This document shows, in pieces, positions 33,289 through 41,329 of a DNA stretch of 42,087 bases. Below the pieces are notes generated by a model. It saw nothing but the letters and a program-made list of their open reading frames with translations, had not been told where the DNA came from and made no database searches. Positions within the stretch are counted from its first letter, which is position 1. Each line of letters starts with the position of its first letter. A program made the position numbers and the translations under genes. This DNA comes from Phycisphaerae bacterium (GTDB lineage Bacteria; Planctomycetota; Phycisphaerae; Phycisphaerales; UBA1924), in the NCBI GenBank assembly GCA_030426605.1, contig JAUHXM010000017.1, positions 1 through 42,087 of the forward strand, written 5' to 3'.

Positions 33289-33810
33289 TCAGTCTCGTTC
33301 GGCGTACCCCGACTCGTGCCCGGCGTGCCCGACATCCCCGTGGCAGTGCACGCAATACTGCATCTCGCCGCCCGGCTCGGCCGGCAGCATGTGGTTCACG
33401 TAGTCCGCGTGGCAGTACAGGCAGGCCTGCTGCGTGACGCGACGATTCCGAGCCTTGATCTGGATTGGCTCGTGGAAGTCGCCCGTCGTGAACGCGAGCG
33501 AGTGGAAGAACCCGTTGTCGCCCTTGGTGATCCACTTGCCGGCGAAGTCGTGCGGCAGATGGCAGTCGTTGCACGTCGCAACGCCGTGGTGGCTCGATTT
33601 GACCCACGCGTCGTAGTGCTCCTGCATCACGTGACAGTTGGCACACGACTCGGGGTTGTTGGTGAGGTACGCCGAGCCATCGCCGTACCCGAATGTGAAG
33701 GCGCCGAGCCCGCCCATGACCCCCAGCGTCGCCGCGCTGAGCAACGAGAGCGCCGCGAACCCGGCTCGGCGTTTCGGGGCATCACCAAAATGGATTGTTG
33801 ACTCGGTCAC
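33289..33810 (-). CDS. nrfH: tetrahaem cytochrome c nitrite reductase small subunit (quinol dehydrogenase)
   Basis: 173 residues from a GTG (33810) preceded by a G-rich ribosome binding site; extension to 33906 would overlap ccsBA. A membrane anchor spans about residues 18-41. Four haem sites are present: C56ANCH (followed by VMQEHYDAW, the NrfH-type haem-1 Met), C80NDCH, C130LYCH and C153VHCH. It belongs to the NapC/NrfH family and passes electrons from menaquinol to NrfA. The tight order ccsBA-nrfH-nrfA is consistent with production and haem loading as a unit. Confidence 0.95.
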   Translation of the reverse strand: MTESTIHFGDAPKRRAGFAALSLLSAATLGVMGGLGAFTFGYGDGSAYLTNNPESCANCHVMQEHYDAWVKSSHHGVATCNDCHLPHDFAGKWITKGDNGFFHSLAFTTGDFHEPIQIKARNRRVTQQACLYCHADYVNHMLPAEPGGEMQYCVHCHGDVGHAGHESGYAERD

Positions 33811-33850
33811 CGATCCCCCCGTGAGACAACCCAAGTGTAATTGGCGTCCC

Positions 33851-36727
33851 TCACGCCCGCAAACCACCGGGCCTACCACGGCCCGGCAGGTACGCGATCG
33901 CCACAATCGTGAGCTGGGTGCCCACGAACACGGCGAGCCAGACCGAAGCGGAGTCCATGAACCCGTACGCGTGCAGCCCGACGCCGAGCATGTTGGTCCC
34001 GAACCAGCTCCAGGCGGTCACGATGTTTCCGACCACGGCGAGCGCCGCGACGCCCCGCGCCCGTGCAAGGCAGCCCCAGCGTGCATGCAGGATGATCGCG
34101 TTGATCAGCACGACGAGTGCGGCGCCGTTCTCCTTGGGGTCCCACCCCCAGAACCGGCCCCACGACTGATCTGCCCAGATGCCACCCAGAACAGTGCCCA
34201 CGAAGCTCAGAAGCATCGCGAAGCAGACGACGCCGTAGATCATGCGAGCGAGCGCCCGATCCCGCTCGGGCGTGACGGCCCTGGTGAACGTCCGCCCGAG
34301 GATGAAGACCGCGGCGATGGTGCCCGCGAGGAAGGTCGCCGAGTACCCAAGGGTGATCGCGATGACGTGCGTCGCGAGCCAGAAGTTGCTGTCGAGGACG
34401 GCCTGCATCATCTGCATGGTGTCGCCGTCGTTGCCGAGGTTGTGTGCGACGATGAGCGTCCCCGCCCCGATCGTGGCGGCACCGAGGGCTGCCACACCGA
34501 GGGGGAAGAGCCGTTCGAGGAACACCCCGGCCAGCGCCGCCGCCCATCCCACGAAGACAGCCGAAGAATACAGGTTCGTCACCGGCGGGCGCCCCTGCAG
34601 GTGGATCCGCAGCCCGATCGCGACCGTGTGCACGATCAAAGCCGCGACCAGCATCGCTACAGACCCAACGCGCAACCGCTCCGCAAGCCCGCCGGACTTC
34701 GATCGCAGCAGGAACGAAAGGCACACGCCGACGAACGCGAGCACGTAGACCCCCGTGGTGCCCGCGAACAACGCCGCGCGGTTGAAGAGTACCTCCAGCC
34801 GCATGCGCCCCATGACCCCGGGCATCGACGCGTCGAGCAGTTCGGAATATGACGCGACGGACCGGTTGAAGGATTCGGCATCGCCCTCGCTGGCGGCGGT
34901 CATCATCGCCGTGAGGTACGCCACGCTCGGGTGCGGGGCCTCCGAACCCTGGTCGTCCAGGAACGCCTCGTGGAACGGACGCCACGCTCCGTTGGGCGAG
35001 AGTGGGGGAACGGCGTACGGCTCGCGCATCTGGGCGTGCGCGAGGACCACGTTCACGCGGTCGTGCAGGGAGAGCACGGCACGCTGGAACCCGTCGCGTT
35101 CGCGGGGCTCGACGCCCGCCGCCCGGCGTGCCTGCTCGGCGACCTCGCGCCACCGGGGCTCGATCGTGGCGAGCGAGATCCGGCCGCCGTCCTCGGGGCT
35201 CAGCCCGAGCAGCGCGAGCACGTCCGGGTGGTCCACGCGCACGACCGGCACGTCCGCGACCCGCTCGGGGTCCGCCACGAGTTCGAGCAAGTACCGCGGT
35301 GCCGGGATGAGGCCTTGATCAGTGTGGGCCCGCTGACGCCCGCCGGCGATCATCAGCATGGATCTCGCCGCGCTGTCGATCGGCTTGATGCGTCCGCCGG
35401 CGGACACGGGCAGCGTCGCGAACCTCTGGAAATCGAGATCGTCCGCGGGCACCGGCCTGAGCAGGGCGCTGCACGCGAGCACCACGCCGCACACCCCGAC
35501 GGCCCAGGGCCACAGGCGGTACTTCCCCGGAATGCGTGGGGCACCAGATCCTGCCGATACCGGACCATTGCGCACACGGCGGCGAAGGAATACGACGAGC
35601 GCCTGTGCAAAGTGGACCGTCATCCCGCCGCCGACGAGCACGCACGCGACGTAGGGCATCAGCCAGCCTGGGTTGCGCACCACCTGCAGCACGGTCCCCG
35701 TCCCGTCCGGCTTGTACGACGCCTGGTAGAACGTCATCCCCGAGTACCGCAGCGGGTTGTTCATCCATATCCGCACGTCGCGGTCGGTGTCGCGCCGTGG
35801 ATCGACGAGCCGGATGTCGCTGGAGAAGTTCCGTGCGATGCTGGTGCCTGTGAACGTGTCGTGCCGGAAGTCCTTCAGATGGATCGTGAAGGGGAGGTAT
35901 GTCCGCCGGTACCGCAGCGCGATCCCGTAGGTCTGTTCATCGATCTCGACGCGTTGGAGGCTCGTGAGCCTGGAGGAGATCAGCCACGTGCCGAGCTCGG
36001 CATCATCCACGGCGAGCGTGACGTACGCCGCGGGGGTGTCGGCCTGGGCGCCATCCACACCCGTGACCCGAGCCCGCGGCTCGGCCCGTGCTTCGAGCCC
36101 AATGCCCTCGGTCGCATCGGTAGCGTCCCCGGCCTGGAACAGCGCCGCGTTCGGGTACCACGAACGCACGCGGACAGTGAAGGGCAACCGTGCGTCCGTG
36201 ATCGGTTCGCCCGAATGCGCGGCCCTCGCGAGCATCCATCCGGGCACCGTGATCACGCGGTCGTGGTCCGGATCGCTCGGGTCGATCACTACGAGCTCGG
36301 CTTCGCGCACGTCCTCAACGAACGACGCACTCGACCCCTCGTCGATCGACATCAGACCCTCGTCGGCCATGAACCCGGTTACGAACTCGCCCGTGAGCAG
36401 CACGATGAGGCCGGCGTGCAGCACAAGCACGCCGATCCGCTTGCGCGTCGCCCTGAACCGGACCGTGTGCGCCGCGACGAGGTTGACGATGAGGGCCGCC
36501 GCGATGGACAGCCCGCCGGGGATGGGCACGCCCATGCCCGCGGGCGCGCTCTTCGTGAACAGTCCGAGGTCAACGACCGCCACCCACGACCGGAAGTACG
36601 CGTCCACGGCCTGCCAGACGCCGAGCTTCGTCTGCGCGATCGTGCCAACGAAGACGAGCAGCATCGCGAGCACGAGCAGCGAGACCGTGAGCTTCAGGGA
36701 TGCCAGGAACTCGACCGCCCGCCGCAT
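33851..36727 (-). CDS. ccsBA: fused ResB-CcsA cytochrome c biogenesis protein (System II haem lyase)
   Basis: 958 residues from ATG 36727; an in-frame GTG one codon earlier overlaps the upstream stop by 4 nt. The N-terminal ~410 residues are ResB/CcsB-like: three early membrane segments, a periplasmic domain with NPLRYSGMTFYQASY, then a fourth helix near residue 375. Residues ~430-640 form a periplasmic segment (FATLPVSAGGRIKPIDSAARSM) that is an insert common in planctomycete homologues. The C-terminal CcsA part has the WWD motif GRFWGWDPKENGA at about 857-869. It transports and ligates haem to apocytochromes, here likely NrfH/NrfA with their CXXCH sites. Confidence 0.93.
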   Translation of the reverse strand: MRRAVEFLASLKLTVSLLVLAMLLVFVGTIAQTKLGVWQAVDAYFRSWVAVVDLGLFTKSAPAGMGVPIPGGLSIAAALIVNLVAAHTVRFRATRKRIGVLVLHAGLIVLLTGEFVTGFMADEGLMSIDEGSSASFVEDVREAELVVIDPSDPDHDRVITVPGWMLARAAHSGEPITDARLPFTVRVRSWYPNAALFQAGDATDATEGIGLEARAEPRARVTGVDGAQADTPAAYVTLAVDDAELGTWLISSRLTSLQRVEIDEQTYGIALRYRRTYLPFTIHLKDFRHDTFTGTSIARNFSSDIRLVDPRRDTDRDVRIWMNNPLRYSGMTFYQASYKPDGTGTVLQVVRNPGWLMPYVACVLVGGGMTVHFAQALVVFLRRRVRNGPVSAGSGAPRIPGKYRLWPWAVGVCGVVLACSALLRPVPADDLDFQRFATLPVSAGGRIKPIDSAARSMLMIAGGRQRAHTDQGLIPAPRYLLELVADPERVADVPVVRVDHPDVLALLGLSPEDGGRISLATIEPRWREVAEQARRAAGVEPRERDGFQRAVLSLHDRVNVVLAHAQMREPYAVPPLSPNGAWRPFHEAFLDDQGSEAPHPSVAYLTAMMTAASEGDAESFNRSVASYSELLDASMPGVMGRMRLEVLFNRAALFAGTTGVYVLAFVGVCLSFLLRSKSGGLAERLRVGSVAMLVAALIVHTVAIGLRIHLQGRPPVTNLYSSAVFVGWAAALAGVFLERLFPLGVAALGAATIGAGTLIVAHNLGNDGDTMQMMQAVLDSNFWLATHVIAITLGYSATFLAGTIAAVFILGRTFTRAVTPERDRALARMIYGVVCFAMLLSFVGTVLGGIWADQSWGRFWGWDPKENGAALVVLINAIILHARWGCLARARGVAALAVVGNIVTAWSWFGTNMLGVGLHAYGFMDSASVWLAVFVGTQLTIVAIAYLPGRGRPGGLRA

Positions 36728-37356
36728 CACCCGCCGCTCTCGCCTTCGGCGCCCGCGATGGAGCGGGCGACGCCGAAGACTTCCGCTTGCAGGCGGTCCG
36801 CGGCGCCCGGGTCGGTCACGGTCGCGCGCACGAACCAGGTCGCGTCGATCGCTGTTTCGTACACCCCAGCGGCGAGCATGACCCCGCTCGGCGACTCGAT
36901 CCGCGCCTCGTACCCCTCGAATCCCGGCGCCGAGTACCGGGTGATCGCCGATTCAAGCTCGTCCGCTTCGATCGGCGGCAGGCCCATCTGCCGACGCCAG
37001 CGGGTCATGTTCGCGAGCTCGCCGCCGACGCGACCGTCAAATCGGGACAGCGCGACTTCGACCGTGCCGCCGGGGTCCGGGGCGAGGTACGTCGCCAGCC
37101 GCATCGGGCGGGGCTCGAGGTCCTCGTCCCAGCCCGCGGGAACCGTCCACGGATGCTCCGACGGGTGGGCGGATGCAATGGCTGGTGGGTCGGCCGACGG
37201 TGCATCCGCCGGTGGGTCGGGCACTTGCTCGATGCCCTTGTCGATCGTTCGTTCTTCGACGCCGCCGCGTTCGCAACCAACGAGGAAGCACGGCGCCACA
37301 AACAGAGCACACGAAGCCGTCGTGCCAGCACATGTAGACCAGAGGGAGTTGCGCAT
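36727..37356 (-). CDS. lipoprotein upstream of ccsBA, unknown function
   Basis: About 209 residues from ATG 37356 (an in-frame ATG at 37374 overlaps the putative -10). Two hydrophobic Cys-bearing segments lead to the lipobox FLVGC near residue 28. A Pro/Asp-rich linker follows. The folded part contains HPWTVPAGW, PMRLATYLAP, a NMTRWRRQMGLPP block near residue 125, and YETAIDATWFVRATVTDP. It has no haem or metal motif. Its stop overlaps the ccsBA start region, so it is translationally coupled and probably assists cytochrome maturation or envelope assembly. I do not recognise a named family. Confidence 0.72.
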   Translation of the reverse strand: MRNSLWSTCAGTTASCALFVAPCFLVGCERGGVEERTIDKGIEQVPDPPADAPSADPPAIASAHPSEHPWTVPAGWDEDLEPRPMRLATYLAPDPGGTVEVALSRFDGRVGGELANMTRWRRQMGLPPIEADELESAITRYSAPGFEGYEARIESPSGVMLAAGVYETAIDATWFVRATVTDPGAADRLQAEVFGVARSIAGAEGESGG

Positions 37357-37365
37357 AAGGTCAAG

Positions 37366-37371
37366 ATGGTA
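37366..37371 (-). promoter_or_regulatory. putative -10 element (TACCAT) at the head of the ccsBA-nrfHA group
   Basis: TACCAT is 9 nt before ATG 37356 on the minus strand, with no Shine-Dalgarno. The 140-nt gap up to 37514 shows no convincing FNR-type palindrome (TTGAT-N4-ATCAA). Confidence 0.35.
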
Positions 37372-37514
37372 CACCGCTTGAGATGGCCGGTCATCGGCGC
37401 GATGTCGACGAGCGAAACCTGTTGCGATCTGCGAGATTGGCGTTGCGACCAGACTTGTGCTTCCCCAAAGAGTGAACGCGATTTCGCCACGACAGCCTCC
37501 CGGATCGCTCCTGC

Positions 37515-39050
37515 TTAGGGCATCCTGGGGTCGTACCAGTTCCGCGATGGTGTTTCACCCACGACCTGCACCCAGGTATCCGAGAACGGGTGGGGGCCCG
37601 CGTGCCCGTCTGTAAACACATAATTCGCACGCTCGCCCCCGTGGCGGGTGTGCTGAATCACCTTCGGCAGTTGCGTGGGCGCATCCCACTGGCGTACCTG
37701 GATCATCGGGTTGGCGACCGTCGGCGGGTCTCCCCAGAACATGGGCATGAAGTGGTCCATCGCCATCTCTTCGGTGAGCTCGGCGCTGAGCACGCACCGC
37801 GACGGGAACTGGATCTGCGATGCCTTCACGCCCCAGTAGGGCGGGTGGTTGGGTGTCAGGTATGCGTTGATGCCGTAGGACGCGAGCCGCGGCATCATGA
37901 CCGCGTCCCAGTTCTGGCTGTGGTCCTCGGGGCACTGGCAGACCGGCATCCGTTCGACAAACGCGCGGATCTCCTCGGTGGTGGGGCTCTCGGGGAGCGT
38001 GGCCTCGACGCCGACGTACGGCGCGAGGAGATAGACCCACGAGATCGTGAACGGCGCGGGCGGGTTGCCGCCCATCGCCATGCCGGGCATGCGGGCTGTG
38101 GGGAAGTGCTCCGCCCGGTCGTCGTCGGCGTACATCGTCATCGCGGTTGCGATCGAACGCGAGTTCGCGAGACACACGACCGAGCGGCCCGCTGAGCGGG
38201 CCTTGCCGAGCGCGGGGAGCATGATCCCGATCAGCAGCGCGATGATCGCGATCACGACGAGCAGTTCGATGAGCGTGAAACCGCCGGGCTGCGTCGGTGC
38301 CCTCCGATGTTTCTTCGCGGGGCCGCCCCCGAGGCGTTCCTCGGCCGCGATGCCTGCCGGGAACAGGATGTTGTTCTCCTTGTGGATGTGCCGGTGGGTG
38401 TCGAGCTCGAGATCGCCGAGCAGGCGGTAGCACTGCGTCCATGTCGAGCAGGCCCCCTCGGGCGCCGTCAGGCCATCCGTGAGCTCGTGGATCCGCCTGA
38501 ACGCCTCGCCCACGTCGTCGTGATCGTGCACCATGCAGTCGATCGGCCGGCGGACGCTCCACGGCGGCCCGCCCTGGATCTCGGTCTTGCGCTCGAGCCG
38601 ACGCAGCCAGGGGAAGAGCACGCGCTCTTCGCGGATGAAGTGGTCGTGCATGTCCTCCGTGAGTGCCGCGACGGTGCTCTGCAGCAGGGCGAGGCGGGGA
38701 TCCTCGTCGCCGTGGGCCGCAACACATTGGGAGATGAGCGTATCGAGCCGGTCGAGCGTATCTCGGGCATAGACGTGGTGTGTCTGTTCGAGGTGATCGG
38801 CGAGCTCGGTCATGGACATCGCCGCGAAGTCGATCGTCTCGGCGGGGCCAGCGGCGGGATCGGGCTCGCACGCTATGAGGGTGCGGACGGCTTCTTCCGG
38901 TCTCAGGCCGGCGTCGGTTGCCGCCTGATCGAGCGTCTGATTTCCTCCGCAGCAGTAGTCGATGCCAAGACGCTCAAGCTCGGGTATCAGCTCGGGGTGG
39001 GCGGTCGCGATCTGTCCGACCGTCATGCTCAGAGTGATTTCACGGGCCAT
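37515..39050 (-). CDS. Ric (ScdA/YtfE-type di-iron Fe-S repair) protein fused in frame to a prepilin-type H-Xn-DG protein
   Basis: 511 residues. ATG 39050 has AGGAG 8 nt upstream and overlaps the nosL stop by 11 nt. Residues 1-~245 are a complete Ric protein: the ScdA-N motif DYCCGG (31-36), then a hemerythrin-like four-helix bundle with H86, H91/92, H135/H137, E141, H175/H177, H219 and the C-terminal HRHIHKENNILFP. After a 16-residue linker rich in basic residues and Gly/Pro comes a full prepilin: GG|FTLIELLVVIAIIALLIGIMLPALGKAR (257-284, E262 is the pilin Glu5) and a C-terminal H470-X10-D481-G482 signature. The linker has no ATG, GTG or TTG. Ric repairs iron-sulfur centres damaged by nitric oxide; the pilin role is unknown. 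Confidence 0.92.
   Translation of the reverse strand: MAREITLSMTVGQIATAHPELIPELERLGIDYCCGGNQTLDQAATDAGLRPEEAVRTLIACEPDPAAGPAETIDFAAMSMTELADHLEQTHHVYARDTLDRLDTLISQCVAAHGDEDPRLALLQSTVAALTEDMHDHFIREERVLFPWLRRLERKTEIQGGPPWSVRRPIDCMVHDHDDVGEAFRRIHELTDGLTAPEGACSTWTQCYRLLGDLELDTHRHIHKENNILFPAGIAAEERLGGGPAKKHRRAPTQPGGFTLIELLVVIAIIALLIGIMLPALGKARSAGRSVVCLANSRSIATAMTMYADDDRAEHFPTARMPGMAMGGNPPAPFTISWVYLLAPYVGVEATLPESPTTEEIRAFVERMPVCQCPEDHSQNWDAVMMPRLASYGINAYLTPNHPPYWGVKASQIQFPSRCVLSAELTEEMAMDHFMPMFWGDPPTVANPMIQVRQWDAPTQLPKVIQHTRHGGERANYVFTDGHAGPHPFSDTWVQVVGETPSRNWYDPRMP
38292..38305 (-). promoter_or_regulatory. internal Shine-Dalgarno plus ACG where the pilin start is expected
   Basis: On the minus strand GGAGG (38305-38301), then 6 nt, then ACG (38294-38292), codon 253 of the fused gene. 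ACG is one change from ATG. Reading from it gives T/M-Q-P-G-G-F-T-L-I-E, a typical prepilin leader length. It may be a former or weak start. Confidence 0.55.
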
Positions 39051-39567
39051 CGTCGTGCTCCTGTTTGGGGTGAGACGATTCGGCTTCGTCAGCGCTGCAG
39101 CAGGCCCCGGCGAAGCCGAGGCGCTTCCACGCGACGTCAAACGTCATCGTGTCGCCGGTGAGTTCTTTCCTGGCGGGTTCGAGTTCCGACGGCGACGCGA
39201 ACGCCGCAACCTTTGAGCCCATCGGCGTGCGGAGGTTCGGCGACATCAGGAAGCTTGCGTTTTCGGTCCGCATCCACTCGCGTGTGGCGTGGCTGTGCGA
39301 CCAGCGAGCGAGGATCTCGAGGTCCGGGTGCTCGACCTCGTGGTTGACCTGGCAGTTGAAGTCGTCGAACAGGCGGGGCTCGGGGCCGCGCGGGCCGTCG
39401 ATGATCGTGGCGGTGGCCCAGCGTTCGTCGCTGATGATCATGTTGCACTGGTCGCAGACCGAGTCGCCGAGCCTGATCGTCGGCGGGGCGTCCGCAGTCT
39501 GCTCCTCACATCCCGCGATCAACACGATCGATGTAGCCACCGCAACAGCAGGAATGAGCCTTCTCAT
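39040..39567 (-). CDS. nosL: NosL-type copper lipoprotein
   Basis: 175 residues. The signal peptide ends in the lipobox LIAGC (Cys20). The NosL copper site is C38-D-Q-C41-N-M43 (a CxxCxM motif), followed by FDDFNC near residue 70 and the C-terminal helix of the family. It carries Cu(I) in the periplasm for the CuZ centre of nitrous oxide reductase. AGGAGG 8 nt upstream lies inside nosY, and the start overlaps the nosY stop (ATGA). A CC pair in the short C-terminal tail (GACCSADEAESSH) is unusual and might add metal binding. Confidence 0.92.
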   Translation of the reverse strand: MRRLIPAVAVATSIVLIAGCEEQTADAPPTIRLGDSVCDQCNMIISDERWATATIIDGPRGPEPRLFDDFNCQVNHEVEHPDLEILARWSHSHATREWMRTENASFLMSPNLRTPMGSKVAAFASPSELEPARKELTGDTMTFDVAWKRLGFAGACCSADEAESSHPKQEHDDGP

Positions 39568-40451
39568 ACCGAACCCCTCCTTGCAAACAGCACCACGGCC
39601 AACGCGAGCGGGATGAGTGTCCACGCCATCAGAGATGCCGCGAGCACCCAGGGCAGCCCGGCGCCCAGCGTTCTTGAGGCGTACGCCCCGACGGGCCCGA
39701 GGACGTCGAGCGACGCGTTCATGTTCACGATGACGGCCATCTTGAACGACTGAAGCGGGTTGGCCGCCGCAAGCCCAAAGATCTCCTGCACGCGCAGTTT
39801 CAGCAGCACCGAACTGGCCATGAGCCCGAGATCGCTCACGAACACGAGCGCGAGCCACGCGAACAGGGCGAGGCCCGTCGCGACCGTGGTGCGCCGGGAG
39901 ACGACCGAGATCAGCATCCCGAGCGACAGCATGGCGAGCGCGAGCAGGGCGGTAAAACCGACGAGCATCGCGTATGCCCCGATGCCGACGCCGCCCGTCC
40001 GCCACGCGAGCACGCCGGCGCTGACGCCGAACCCGACGCACAGCGAGCAGACCAACGCGGCTGCGAGCCCGAGGTATTTTCCGAGCAAGACCTGCGTTCG
40101 CGACACGGGCTGGGCCAGCAGGTACAGCAGCGTGCCACGCTCGCGCTCGCCCGCGATGGAGCCGGCGCCGGCCGTAAGCGCCATCAGCGGCACGACGAGC
40201 ATGATGAGGTTGAGCAGGCCGGCCGCGGTCCGCCCGAACCCGGCAAACCCGTGCGAGCCGACCCCGCTCAGCGACAGCACCGACACGCCGACGGCGAGCA
40301 CCGTGAACGCGAACGTGTACAGCAGGAACCACTTGCTCGCGAGGGCGTCGCGGAACTCGCGCCGGGCGAACCGCGTGATGCCCCGGACCAGAGGGGGGGC
40401 CGCCGGCACCGATCCAAACGCGGAAACTGGTGATGATGTGATCGCGCTCAT
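39564..40451 (-). CDS. nosY: nitrous oxide reductase maturation ABC permease
   Basis: 295 residues with six membrane segments typical of the NosY/ABC-2 permease family. An N-terminal cytoplasmic region (ITRFARREFRDALASKW) precedes the first helix, and the loop GSIAGERERGTLLYLLAQPVSRTQVLLGKYLG at about 95-125 is the ABC-2 coupling signature. It pairs with NosF. Start and stop overlap nosF and nosL by 4 nt each. The NosDFY complex supports copper-sulfur cluster assembly in NosZ. Confidence 0.92.
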   Translation of the reverse strand: MSAITSSPVSAFGSVPAAPPLVRGITRFARREFRDALASKWFLLYTFAFTVLAVGVSVLSLSGVGSHGFAGFGRTAAGLLNLIMLVVPLMALTAGAGSIAGERERGTLLYLLAQPVSRTQVLLGKYLGLAAALVCSLCVGFGVSAGVLAWRTGGVGIGAYAMLVGFTALLALAMLSLGMLISVVSRRTTVATGLALFAWLALVFVSDLGLMASSVLLKLRVQEIFGLAAANPLQSFKMAVIVNMNASLDVLGPVGAYASRTLGAGLPWVLAASLMAWTLIPLALAVVLFARRGSV

Positions 40452-41329
40452 CGGTCACCCCCGGGGATCTGGACGTCTTCGAGCACCTCGATGTCGCGCA
40501 CCTCGATCTGTCGGCGCGCAAGCACGCCGATCGGCTCGGCCTTGCGATCACGCGGCACCGCGACGCACAGCCCGTGCCCGTTCAGGTGGACCGCGTGCCC
40601 GGCGTCACGGAGCGCGTCGGCGGCGTCTGCTTCGCTCGCCATCTCCAGATAGAGACGCACGACCTGGACCGGCTTCTCGGTCGGCCAAAGCTCGGCGGGC
40701 GTCGTGTCACGGACGATGCGTCCCCGCTCCATCACCAGCACGCGCTCCGCGAGCGAGATGACCTCGTCCGGTCGGTGCGAGGCGAACAGCAGCGTCTTGC
40801 CGCCCTCGCGGAGTCGTCGGAGGGTCTCGACGACCTCGCCGCGCCCGGCCGCGTCGAGGTTGGAGGTGGGCTCGTCTAGGATGATCATCGGCGGGTCACT
40901 CAGCAGGGCGACGGCGAGCGCCAGTCGCTGCTTCATGCCCCCCGAGAGGTCACGCACGCGCTTTCGTTCGTGCCCGCTCAGCCCGACCAGCCCGAGCGAC
41001 TCGGTAGCCCGATCGCGAGATACCCCGCGGAGCTTGGCGAAGAACGTCATGGCGGACCCGAGCCGGGCGTCGTCGTGAAACGCGAGCTCCTGGGGGACGT
41101 ACCCGACAAGCGCACGGGCGTGACGCCCTCGGCGCCGAACGTCGATACCGCTGATGCTCGCACGCCCCGTGCTTCGGATCACGCCGAGCAGGCACCGGAT
41201 CAGCGTGGTTTTGCCCGCCCCGTTGCTGCCCCACAGGGCCAGGGAGGCGCCCGCCTCGAGATCAAAGGACACGCCAGATACGGCTTCGGTCCGACCGAAC
41301 CGCTTGGTGATGTTCGCAGCGTGGATCAT
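40448..41329 (-). CDS. nosF: nitrous oxide reductase maturation ABC ATPase
   Basis: 293 residues from ATG 41329. ABC ATPase motifs: Walker A GSNGAGKTT (34-42), signature LSGGMKQ (128-134), Walker B MIILDEPT (148-155) and the switch His in FASHRPDE near 185. The final ~80 residues are the family's extra C-terminal domain, ending RRQIEVRDIEVLEDVQ. Start and stop overlap nosD and nosY by 4 nt each. It is the cytoplasmic energy module of NosDFY. Confidence 0.94.
   Translation of the reverse strand: MIHAANITKRFGRTEAVSGVSFDLEAGASLALWGSNGAGKTTLIRCLLGVIRSTGRASISGIDVRRRGRHARALVGYVPQELAFHDDARLGSAMTFFAKLRGVSRDRATESLGLVGLSGHERKRVRDLSGGMKQRLALAVALLSDPPMIILDEPTSNLDAAGRGEVVETLRRLREGGKTLLFASHRPDEVISLAERVLVMERGRIVRDTTPAELWPTEKPVQVVRLYLEMASEADAADALRDAGHAVHLNGHGLCVAVPRDRKAEPIGVLARRQIEVRDIEVLEDVQIPGGDR

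Noticed and set aside
31380..33437. 685-residue plus-strand ORF opposite nrfA
   Set aside because: The five haem motifs on the minus strand decide the coding strand.
34931..37381. 816-residue plus-strand ORF opposite ccsBA and its lipoprotein
   Set aside because: A GC-driven shadow: Arg/His/Asp-rich, no domain, and exactly antisense to genes with clear motifs.
37375..37514. Search for an FNR/NnrR-type palindrome before the ccsBA-nrf genes
   Set aside because: No TTGAT-N4-ATCAA-like inverted repeat could be found by eye.
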